Shown in pieces: positions 1-6,060 of a stretch of DNA of 6,060 bases (position 1 is the stretch's first letter; each line of letters starts with the position of its first letter). Origin of the DNA: Planctomycetota bacterium (GTDB taxonomy: Bacteria > Planctomycetota > Planctomycetia > Pirellulales > UBA1268); assembly GCA_003669255.1 (NCBI GenBank), contig QWPO01000132.1:1-6060 (forward strand), written 5' to 3'. The notes under the pieces were generated by a model that saw only the letters and a program-made list of their open reading frames with translations, was not told the DNA's origin and made no database searches. A program made the position numbers and the translations under genes.

Positions 1-647
1 CCACTCAAGGCCTTGCCGTCCTCGAACTGGCCGACATAGGCGACAATCTCGTCCATGAGGACCACGCACGGGGCATATTGCTCTAGAAGCTGCTGAAGCA
101 CCTTTTTGCTTGGGGCCGTGCCGTTGGCGTCGTTCTCCCTGACGAGGTCACACCCCTCCGACTTGCCGAGTTGCCAGGCGAGTTCTCCCCAGAGTGTCTT
201 GATCGTCGTGCGGCCTTCCTTCCAGGCTTGGCCGGGAGAGTGGGCTGTGCCGTCGATCACGGCGACGTTGGCCTTGGGCAAGTCTATGATGCCGGCCTTC
301 TCGATGAGCGAGGCCACGCCGGGCATCTCGGAGAGCGCGCACTTCCTCGTCGCCAGATGGAGCACGGCAAGGAGCGTATGCGTCTTACCGCCGCCGAAGG
401 CTGTCTGGAGCTGAATGACCGGCTCGCCCCCTTGACCAGCGAGCCGCAGCGCCACCTGCGTGAGCAGGAGGGCCATGCCCTCGGTGATGTAGGTGCGATC
501 GAAGAAGAGCGCCGCGTCTTTGTAGATATCGGGCGCCTTGCCGGAGCGGACGGCCGAAATGTCGGCGGCAAACTCCGCCTGCTGGAACGTGCCTTTGAGC
601 ACGTCGGAGTGGGGAATCGCGACTTCGCGCCAGGGTTTGAGACTCAC
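1..647 (-). CDS. DUF499 (COG1483-type) AAA+ ATPase, N-terminal part, truncated by window edge
   Basis: Only the first 215 codons are present; family members are usually around 1000 residues. The start is GTG at 647..645: an in-frame TGA lies six codons upstream with no alternative start between, and GGGAG sits 7 nt before the GTG. Reading from it gives MSLKPWREV, then a Walker A motif AFGGGKTH at residues 83-90 (378..401) and a Walker B-type strand CVVLMDEIV at residues 194-202, with the Asp-Glu pair at 48..53. The glycine-rich P-loop followed by a hydrophobic helix, and the DEIVAY box, are what I know from DUF499 proteins. The role is presumably cytoplasmic ATP hydrolysis powering a DNA defence complex; its exact biochemistry is unknown to me. 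It is the last gene seen, overlapping the upstream stop by GTGA. GC is about 64 %, well above the preceding gene. Sensor and arginine-finger regions are outside the window. Confidence 0.88.
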   Translation of the reverse strand, partial: MSLKPWREVAIPHSDVLKGTFQQAEFAADISAVRSGKAPDIYKDAALFFDRTYITEGMALLLTQVALRLAGQGGEPVIQLQTAFGGGKTHTLLAVLHLATRKCALSEMPGVASLIEKAGIIDLPKANVAVIDGTAHSPGQAWKEGRTTIKTLWGELAWQLGKSEGCDLVRENDANGTAPSKKVLQQLLEQYAPCVVLMDEIVAYVGQFEDGKALS

Positions 648-1402
648 GATAGATCTCCCGTGTCAATGCGATCGACGTTCACGAACACGTCATGCGTCCG
701 CTTCTCGATGTCCGAACCACCACGAAGGCCGAGATGCTCTTTCACTTTGTCGAGCGAGGGTCGCCATTCATCGGGCGACTTGGGACAGTTCCACTTGCCT
801 TGAGGGTGCATGTCGCCACAGAAATAAAGAAAGACCAGTCTCGCCGGTACCTGCTCTCTCAGAAGGAAGTAGAGTGTCGCGAGCCTGTTCGCATGCTGGT
901 AGCAGCCCGACAGCCACTTCTCGGCGATCGGTGCGGCTTCCTCCACGGAGTACCCCATCGAAAGCAAAGTGCTTGTGAAGGCGCCCCGGATTGCCGGCCG
1001 CCCCCCATTCTCTTTAGCTTGTGTTCCGTCGAGATTAATTTCCGCCGTGTGGGCCTTGGCCTCAACAAGAACGAATTCGCGCCGAGGCCCGCCGATGTCC
1101 GCGAGTCCGATCAGATCCCAGGTTTGCTGCGATCCCGACCTCGGCCAAAAGCCGTCGTATGAGTTCTGGATTGCATCGGGCGCGAAGTCTATGCGCGTCA
1201 ATTCCGAGTCCCTGATCGGCGTCAGCGTCGGGTAAAGGCCAGTTCCACCTGCAAGGAAGTCCAGCCACTCGATTGAGTTAGCCCCTATCGCCTGGGAAAT
1301 GTGATTGCTAAATGCCTTTCTCCGATATCCCAAGCAGCGGAGCACGTGCCACGCACTCCCGTATCCAAGTTGGAGCCGATTGTCGATATGCGTCATGATC
1401 AT
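644..1402 (-). CDS. Putative PD-(D/E)XK nuclease-like protein, uncharacterised
   Basis: A complete gene of 252 residues from ATG 1402, or 250 from ATG 1396. I recognise no named family, but the core looks like a restriction-endonuclease fold: WDLIGLA with Asp96 (1115..1117), then a hydrophobic strand REFVLVEAKAH carrying Glu114 and Lys116 (1055..1063), giving D-x17-E-x-K. A helix, YQHANRLATLYFLL (residues 168-181), and a second hydrophobic strand, ARLVFLYFCGD (residues 187-197), follow, as in soluble alpha/beta nucleases. The N-terminus (HVLRCLGYRR) is basic and helical. There is no signal peptide or membrane segment. It lies between the methylase and the ATPase with overlapping codons on both sides, so it is probably a working subunit, perhaps the cleaving one. 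GC is about 58 %, lower than the genes flanking the operon core. A non-catalytic structural or DNA-binding role is the main alternative. Confidence 0.72.
   Translation of the reverse strand: MIMTHIDNRLQLGYGSAWHVLRCLGYRRKAFSNHISQAIGANSIEWLDFLAGGTGLYPTLTPIRDSELTRIDFAPDAIQNSYDGFWPRSGSQQTWDLIGLADIGGPRREFVLVEAKAHTAEINLDGTQAKENGGRPAIRGAFTSTLLSMGYSVEEAAPIAEKWLSGCYQHANRLATLYFLLREQVPARLVFLYFCGDMHPQGKWNCPKSPDEWRPSLDKVKEHLGLRGGSDIEKRTHDVFVNVDRIDTGDLS
655..659 (-). promoter_or_regulatory. Shine-Dalgarno site for the DUF499 ATPase, with GTGA stop/start overlap
   Basis: GGGAG lies 7 nt upstream of the GTG start and inside the last codons of the nuclease-like gene. The GTG (647..645) overlaps that gene's TGA (646..644), so translation of the ATPase is probably coupled to it. 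This site decides the start in the absence of any ATG. Confidence 0.75.
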
Positions 1403-4320
1403 GCCTCCCCAAAGAGTTCACGTTGCTCCTCGCCGCCAGTGCCGGCTGCCTTCTCGATGCCGCTCCAGCCGGTGACGACCTCGTTGTAGGCCCGGGCATC
1501 CTCTGCCCAGCCCTTTCGTTCGCAGAGCGTGTAGAGCCGGTAGGCGAGTTGGCGAGCCGCCTCCGCCTTGCCGACGCATCCCTTGAGCACTTTGCCGGCT
1601 CCGGCGTTGCCCTTGCTCGAATAGGCCCGGATCAACTGGTGGAGGACTTCCCAGACCGGCAGGCGGGGGTCGAGCGACGCATTCCAGTCGGCAGGGTATT
1701 CCTTCCACTTGAGCAATCGCACGTTGCCGCCGCCCGACTCAATGACGCCGGCGGCCTTCACGCCGTCTACGCTCGTTCCCTTCGCGCGGGCGAGGGTGTC
1801 GGCCTCGCCGAAGTTTGCCTTTTCCCAGCCATGCTGGTCGAACCAGTGGAGGCAGAACTGGGTGTCGCCGTCGAAGTCATCCTCGGCAAGGAAGCGGTTG
1901 ATGAGCTGGAGGGCGGTCTTCACGGTCATCGGCGTGCCGTCGGCTTCCAGTACGGCGTCATACCGGCTGAAGATCGCCATACCTGGGCCGATAATCGCCT
2001 GCGATAGATCGACCGGAGCAACCGGGGAGTGCTCGCCCTCGTCGGCACCTGTCATCTTGGCGAGGGCCTCGGGGAGAGCTTCGTTTAGAAGGCGAACGAA
2101 TTGGCGGCGGGATATGGTTCCGGCATTTGGTGCGCGAGCACGGCAAACAAGGACGATAGACGACGCAAGCGAGTTGGTGCCAATGCTAACAGATCGCTCG
2201 GCCCGTTCCGTGCGCATCGGCCATGTGCCGGCGATCGTTAATCCGGACTTAAGGACAGCGTCTAGGAACGTTTCCCAGCCACTCGAGGAAGTCCCTTCAA
2301 CGCCCTCAGTGTCAGACTGTTTAAAAGCGTAGTAAATTGTCACTGGGGCAGAGGGGTGAGCACACTTAGCCAGTTTGTTCATAGCCAGCGTCATGCCGTT
2401 GAGGAAAAAACGCTCGGCGTTGGTCTTGTTGCCGTGGCGAAACGGAGTCGCTACCAGCTCCTCAGCCTTTGGGACAGCGATAGTGGCAAGTAATTCCGGA
2501 AACACCGTCCTCAGTGATCGCCGTAGCCAAACGTAGAAGAAATCAGACAAATCAGCGTACCCGATGTTGTCGTAGTAAGGAGGGTCGGTAGAAATAAACG
2601 TTGATTTGCTATTCTGCGCGGTGGCAGCGTCAGCTTGAGCGGCAATGCCCTTCCGAGAAGCAGGCAGGTTTGTCATCGCTTCGGCTAGCGATTCGACACT
2701 TGACAACCAAGGGCCTACACTACCGAAGGGCGATAACTCGACGTAGTCCCAATTCATCGGAATTGCTTGCCGGGCGAACAGCGCACGCACGTTTTGATTC
2801 GTGGTGTTCCAGCTACAGATTGTGTTCGAAAGGTCGGTCCATCGGGACGATGCCAAGCCGAGGAGAACGCTTGTGGCTTCGGCATACGCAAGAGCACCAT
2901 TGCCACCGGAGACGAGCGACTTATCACACTTTGGAAGGTTGGCTGCCGCCGCGTCCCGGTGTATCCGCTCTCGTGCCTCCCCGACCAGATCGCTAAACGT
3001 CGTCAGTGCGGTTAACTGACGCCGCGTAAAGAGGGCGCCAAATGTCATCATTCCGTAGAGCTGCACCCGGAAGCCTAGAGCCTGATCGGGAATCCTTAGG
3101 TCCGGCTTCCAGGCTGGCTCAGCTGTGGCCGCGACGGCTTCTTGATCAACCGTTGGTGACAGGTAAACACGGCCGCGGGTTCCCTCGGCGATAATCGCCA
3201 TCAGCTTCTGGCTCATTCGATTTGCCAGAGCTTCCTCACGTATGTACTCGTATCCTAACGGCGTTTGTGACATTAAGCATCGAAAGCCCTTCTGCTTCCC
3301 GAACGAAGTGCCAGCCTTTGCTTCGGCCGGCGGCTTGCCGGCCTTTACAACGAACGTATAGCCGGACTTGCCGACGATCGGGTGCACATAGGCCTCCTTG
3401 CCATCCTTGCTACTGAGGATGAAGGTGCTGGCAAGCGGCACGTCGACACGATGGAATGCTGGGTTCGGGCTGCGCACCGTGCGAGCCCAGAGCCAAGCGA
3501 TCACGGTAAGTTTCTCTCCTTCGTACTGCTTCAGATCAGGTCGCTCTTTCACCATCGCTTTCGTGATTTCAATAGGCGGGTAAAGGTGTCCAATTCGTTT
3601 GAATGCCTCGCCACTCATCCACTGGCCATAACGTCGGACATCTTCTGCTAAGCCTGTGGCCCCCTTCCAAGTGCCGTCATTTGTGGCGAGAAGTGGCGTT
3701 TGTGATCGAGTGGCTTCCGAGATTGGCGGTTTCCCCGCGAACATCGGCGGAATCTCGATCATCGCCTTGTTGATAAGGACGGCAACAGGATTGAGATCGC
3801 TCGCATACGCATCTAGGCCGAGCCGCTGCGCTTCGAGTGGAATCGTTCCGCCGCCGGCAAACGGGTCAAGCAGACCCGGCATTTTGTCAGGGTTGAAGAG
3901 TTCGGCGGCCTGCGGATGGTTTTTGTTCAGTTCACAGACTTCACGCCAACTCTTGCGGATTTCCTCACGGGCAGGCTCCAACACAGTCTCGTTGGCCGTG
4001 TTTTCCCAAAGAACGAGGTCTTCGATGATTTTGAAAAGCCGCTGTCTTGACTTTGTCCAGTGGCCTCGCACTTGTTTGTTTGGCACCACACCCGGATTCT
4101 GGTGCCACCAGAGGTCTTCCGGGTCGTTCACCAACTGACTAAAGATCACAGCTCTCGCGGCGGCCAGTGGCCGGCGGGCCCACCAGATGTGCATTGAACG
4201 AGGGTGCCGCCGGGTGAATGGTTGTTTCTCCACAGCCGACGCCGCGTTGATCGCATCGAGCGGCAGAGCTACCTCGATGAGTTTCTTCGGGGAAATAACC
4301 GGATGATCGTCGGCGCTCAT
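1399..4320 (-). CDS. DUF1156 / COG1743-type DNA methyltransferase (probably adenine-N6)
   Basis: A complete 973-residue protein that should transfer a methyl group from S-adenosylmethionine to DNA. The N-terminus is a typical DUF1156 domain (about residues 12-85): IEVALPLDAINAASAVEK, then HIWWARRPLAAARAVIF. The SAM-binding motif I, DPFAGGGTIPLEA, starts at residue 152 (3844..3867 covers DPFAGGGT). The catalytic motif IV, DPPYYDN, is at residues 579-585 (2566..2586). About 420 residues separate them and probably include target-recognition parts. Where COG1743 members can carry a Zn-ribbon, this protein reads SPNPAF (284-289) and CLMS (348-351), so only one Cys remains. The C-terminal ~220 residues are an extension I cannot assign to a named domain, ending in QRELFGEA. 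The ATG start has AGGGAGG 5 nt upstream and overlaps the helicase stop by ATGA. GC is about 55 % across the catalytic body but about 67 % at the C-terminus. Adenine specificity is inferred from the family and DPPY, not demonstrated. Confidence 0.93.
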   Translation of the reverse strand: MSADDHPVISPKKLIEVALPLDAINAASAVEKQPFTRRHPRSMHIWWARRPLAAARAVIFSQLVNDPEDLWWHQNPGVVPNKQVRGHWTKSRQRLFKIIEDLVLWENTANETVLEPAREEIRKSWREVCELNKNHPQAAELFNPDKMPGLLDPFAGGGTIPLEAQRLGLDAYASDLNPVAVLINKAMIEIPPMFAGKPPISEATRSQTPLLATNDGTWKGATGLAEDVRRYGQWMSGEAFKRIGHLYPPIEITKAMVKERPDLKQYEGEKLTVIAWLWARTVRSPNPAFHRVDVPLASTFILSSKDGKEAYVHPIVGKSGYTFVVKAGKPPAEAKAGTSFGKQKGFRCLMSQTPLGYEYIREEALANRMSQKLMAIIAEGTRGRVYLSPTVDQEAVAATAEPAWKPDLRIPDQALGFRVQLYGMMTFGALFTRRQLTALTTFSDLVGEARERIHRDAAAANLPKCDKSLVSGGNGALAYAEATSVLLGLASSRWTDLSNTICSWNTTNQNVRALFARQAIPMNWDYVELSPFGSVGPWLSSVESLAEAMTNLPASRKGIAAQADAATAQNSKSTFISTDPPYYDNIGYADLSDFFYVWLRRSLRTVFPELLATIAVPKAEELVATPFRHGNKTNAERFFLNGMTLAMNKLAKCAHPSAPVTIYYAFKQSDTEGVEGTSSSGWETFLDAVLKSGLTIAGTWPMRTERAERSVSIGTNSLASSIVLVCRARAPNAGTISRRQFVRLLNEALPEALAKMTGADEGEHSPVAPVDLSQAIIGPGMAIFSRYDAVLEADGTPMTVKTALQLINRFLAEDDFDGDTQFCLHWFDQHGWEKANFGEADTLARAKGTSVDGVKAAGVIESGGGNVRLLKWKEYPADWNASLDPRLPVWEVLHQLIRAYSSKGNAGAGKVLKGCVGKAEAARQLAYRLYTLCERKGWAEDARAYNEVVTGWSGIEKAAGTGGEEQRELFGEA
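1404..1410 (-). promoter_or_regulatory. Shine-Dalgarno site between methylase and nuclease-like gene; leaves two possible starts
   Basis: GGGGAGG lies inside the last methylase codons. It is only 1 nt from ATG 1402..1400, which forms the ATGA overlap, but 7 nt from the in-frame ATG 1396..1394. Normal spacing favours the second ATG, which removes Met-Ile and makes a 250-residue protein starting MTHIDNRL. Either start is directly coupled to the methylase stop at 1401..1399. Confidence 0.7.
2080..4140. other. Low-GC segment inside the methylase gene (approximate limits)
   Basis: Hand counts over 60-base blocks give about 55 % GC here, with several blocks at 45-47 % (around 2281, 2521, 3241, 3541, 4021). 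The adjoining methylase C-terminus (1441-1800) is about 67 % and the helicase tail (4381-4800) about 67 %. The segment covers motif I, the middle region and the DPPY motif, but not the first ~60 residues or the last ~220. The limits are gradual and only approximate. It may reflect replacement of the catalytic and recognition core by recombination, or relaxed codon choice. Confidence 0.5.
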
Positions 4321-6060
4321 ACCGGCCTCCCTGCCAAAAGGTGTTTCAGCGAATAATTGATGCTCGCGACGCCAGACTCTGGTTCCCGCTTGAACGGGTT
4401 GGCGACGTAGTGCGGGCCGTCGACGGAGTCGTCGGGGTTCACGAACACGATCGCGAGCAAGAACTTGTCAGCCTGATTCACCGCGTAGGTGACTTCGTTG
4501 AACGTCACAGTGATCGTGTCTGCCCCGGCGATGCGGCCCTTGACCTCGATGTGCCGCGGCAGTGGCAAGACCCCGTCGTCGGCCGGCGGATAGCTCGTCA
4601 CGTCCCAGCCGCACTTGAGGGCCGAGACGTCCTCGACGCGGCAGCCGAGGGAGCGTTCCAAGTTCATCACAGCCTGCATTGCCAGTCGCTCGATCTTCGT
4701 GCGGGCGGCGGCATCGACGGACGTGAGCGCCGGGCCCTCTCCCTTCAGTTCGCGGAGCAGGCCTGCCGGGACGACCAGGGCGCCACCGAGGACCACGGGG
4801 GTTCCGTTGTGAATCTGCTTCATCGCCAGGAGTTCCCTGCGACGATGTTCGAGGCGGGCCTGGAGGTCTTTGAGCGTCCGATTGACGTTCTCCATGTGCC
4901 GGGCCACGTCCTTGCCGGCCGCCTTGTCGTCGCGGAGCTTCTTGGCACGGTCGCTCTGGAAATTGATCTCGTCGGTGAGCCGGGTGTTGACGGCGGCGAG
5001 GGTGCGATCGACGTGGTCGATCCGGCGGGCGCTCACCTCTTGGAAATGCTCGGGGACGAGCGACCCGGCAGCGAGCGACACGGCTGTTGCCTCAAGATCG
5101 GTCCGCAGCCAGTCTTCCGAAAGAACGTCGCCGATCCGGCCGCGGTCGGCTTGGGAGATCGGCTGGAGATCGAGGTGCGGTGCCCAGCCAGCAAAGGTCG
5201 CCGTGCCGTCGGGCTTTACGCGGACAAACTGCATCCGCTTGGAGAGGACGATGCCGTCGCCTCCCTTCACCTCATGGGTGAGCAGGAAGAGCAGTGATGG
5301 GGCTGACCCGTCGTCGGCGGGATCAACGAAGATCGCACCCTGCCGCATCAGATTGGCGTGCCTTTCGAGGACGAGGTCGGTGACGGCTAGCATGAGCGGG
5401 TGGCCGGGGTGCATGAGCACGGCCGGCTTCGTCCCCGGATTATCGGCTGCCTGGATCGCCTCCCGCTCGAAGCAGACCCGGTCGTAGCGCTTCAGCACCG
5501 GTTCCTGCTCGCGGCGGTTGCGGCCGGTGATCCGTCGGTCACGCTCGCGGATTTCGTGCGGAACGAAGGTGATCTCATAGCGGCCCGGCTCGCGAGGATG
5601 GATCGCGCCACCGAGGGCCACGAAAGCCCGCATGAAGAAGGCTCGTACGAAGCACGGCTGGAGCCGGCGGGCCTCGGCCTTCTCCATCTCTTCTTTCACG
5701 GCGAAGAGCCGCTCGGGTGACATCGACTGCTCGGCCAAGGCGTTGCGGCCGAGGAGGTTCTTCAGGTGATCGTGATCGAACGCATGGTCGATCCGCTGCC
5801 GGAGCCGGGCCTTCACATCGTCGCGGTCGTTGTATTTGATCGCGGCGACGAGAAGGTCTTTGAGCGACCGCGGCCGTTGGCTGCCGTCGGCGGTGGTGTC
5901 GTCGTCATCCCCGAAATCAAAAACTTCGCCGAGGATGTTGAAGACGCGGCCGTTGAGGGCTTCGCACTCGATGGCGAGTTTTTCGAGCAGCCGGTGGTAG
6001 ACAGCGCCTTCGCGGGTCTCCTTGGCGACGAGGTTCCACAGGTGGCAGACCTCGGTCTGG
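4317..6060 (-). CDS. SNF2-family helicase-related protein with C-terminal DUF3883 domain (DrmD-like), 5' end outside window
   Basis: The frame is open from the right edge for 581 codons, so this is the C-terminal part of a larger protein. The GTG at 5816 is internal. The first residues, QTEVCHLWNLVAKETREGAV, then YHRLLEKL and RVFNILGEVF, match what follows helicase motif VI in SNF2 proteins, so the ATPase core lies just upstream. An acidic linker (FDFGDDDD, 5918..5898) comes next. Numbering from the GTG at 5816, a conserved beta-rich block holds LLFLLTHEVKGGDG (175-188), a charged, probably coiled-coil helix spans about 264-335, and VVLGGALVVPAGLL is at 341-354. A DUF3883 domain (about 372-476, 4391..4703) has GWD (403-405) and HIEVKG (422-427; EVK at 4539..4547). 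DUF3883 is related to PD-(D/E)XK nucleases as I recall, so it may bind or cut DNA. The protein probably translocates on DNA in the cytoplasm. It is the first gene seen and overlaps the methylase start by 4 nt. The overall organisation resembles DISARM DrmD; that assignment is a resemblance only. Confidence 0.85.
   Translation of the reverse strand, partial: QTEVCHLWNLVAKETREGAVYHRLLEKLAIECEALNGRVFNILGEVFDFGDDDDTTADGSQRPRSLKDLLVAAIKYNDRDDVKARLRQRIDHAFDHDHLKNLLGRNALAEQSMSPERLFAVKEEMEKAEARRLQPCFVRAFFMRAFVALGGAIHPREPGRYEITFVPHEIRERDRRITGRNRREQEPVLKRYDRVCFEREAIQAADNPGTKPAVLMHPGHPLMLAVTDLVLERHANLMRQGAIFVDPADDGSAPSLLFLLTHEVKGGDGIVLSKRMQFVRVKPDGTATFAGWAPHLDLQPISQADRGRIGDVLSEDWLRTDLEATAVSLAAGSLVPEHFQEVSARRIDHVDRTLAAVNTRLTDEINFQSDRAKKLRDDKAAGKDVARHMENVNRTLKDLQARLEHRRRELLAMKQIHNGTPVVLGGALVVPAGLLRELKGEGPALTSVDAAARTKIERLAMQAVMNLERSLGCRVEDVSALKCGWDVTSYPPADDGVLPLPRHIEVKGRIAGADTITVTFNEVTYAVNQADKFLLAIVFVNPDDSVDGPHYVANPFKREPESGVASINYSLKHLLAGRPV
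4326..4332 (-). promoter_or_regulatory. Shine-Dalgarno site for the methylase, with ATGA stop/start overlap
   Basis: AGGGAGG lies 5 nt upstream of ATG 4320..4318 and within the final codons of the helicase gene, where it encodes part of AGRPV. The ATG overlaps the helicase TGA (4319..4317), supporting translational coupling and this start. Confidence 0.8.

Noticed and set aside
171..803. Plus-strand open frame of 210 codons
   Set aside because: It is antisense to the DUF499 Walker A region and to the end of the nuclease-like gene, with no ribosome-binding site or domain; it is a shadow of the real genes.
1200..1400. Possible promoter for the nuclease-like and ATPase genes
   Set aside because: There is no intergenic DNA; the genes overlap and no convincing -35/-10 pair was seen before any of the internal starts.
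1423..2332. Two overlapping plus-strand open frames of 194 and 207 codons
   Set aside because: Both are antisense to the methylase C-terminus, overlap each other in different frames, and show no recognisable motif.
2601..3019. Three overlapping plus-strand open frames opposite the low-GC part of the methylase
   Set aside because: I considered them as a possible inserted gene, but the methylase frame stays open throughout and retains DPPY and its flanks, so there is no insertion.
4341..5297. Plus-strand open frame of 318 codons
   Set aside because: It lies wholly antisense to the conserved helicase tail and DUF3883 domain, its translation resembles no protein family I know, and long antisense frames are common in GC-rich coding DNA.
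4317..5816. A self-contained 499-residue protein starting at GTG 5816
   Set aside because: The same frame is open to the right edge and upstream residues encode recognisable SNF2 post-motif VI sequence, so GTG 5816 is an internal codon of a larger gene.
1..6060. Transposase, integrase, att site, tRNA, CRISPR array or terminator hairpin
   Set aside because: Reading both strands, I found no such sequence; the window is coding end to end.

Overview
All coding sequence in this window lies on the minus strand, in four tightly packed genes read from the right edge to the left. There is no intergenic DNA, RNA gene, transposase, repeat or CRISPR array. Overall GC is about 60 % (hand count), Shine-Dalgarno sites are strong and purine-rich, and GTG is used as a start, so the host is a moderately high-GC bacterium. 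The sequence alone does not fix the phylum.

In transcription order the genes are: (1) the C-terminal ~581 codons of a large SNF2-type helicase ending in a DUF3883 (NOV_C-like) domain, 4317..6060, with its 5' part off the right edge; (2) a complete 973-aa DUF1156/COG1743-type DNA methyltransferase, 1399..4320; (3) a complete 250/252-aa protein with a PD-(D/E)XK nuclease-like signature, 644..1402; (4) the N-terminal 215 codons of a DUF499/COG1483-type AAA+ ATPase, 1..647, which runs off the left edge. Each stop codon overlaps the next potential start by 4 nt (ATGA, ATGA, GTGA), and each Shine-Dalgarno site lies inside the end of the preceding gene. This points to one translationally coupled transcript whose promoter is upstream of the window.

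A helicase, DNA methyltransferase, nuclease-like protein and AAA+ ATPase together suggest a multi-gene, restriction-modification-like phage-defence system. DUF1156 methylases and DUF499 ATPases are known as neighbours in defence islands, and the helicase tail resembles DrmD-type SNF2 proteins. The least characterised part is the small nuclease-like protein inserted between methylase and ATPase. A plausible division of labour is that the methylase marks self DNA, the helicase and ATPase detect or translocate on unmodified DNA, and one or both ExK proteins cut it. This is inference from domain content.

Base composition is mosaic. The helicase tail and methylase C-terminus are about 65-67 % GC, the methylase catalytic body about 55 %, the nuclease-like gene about 58 %, and the ATPase about 64 %. 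This suggests that parts of the system have been exchanged horizontally inside an otherwise stable operon.
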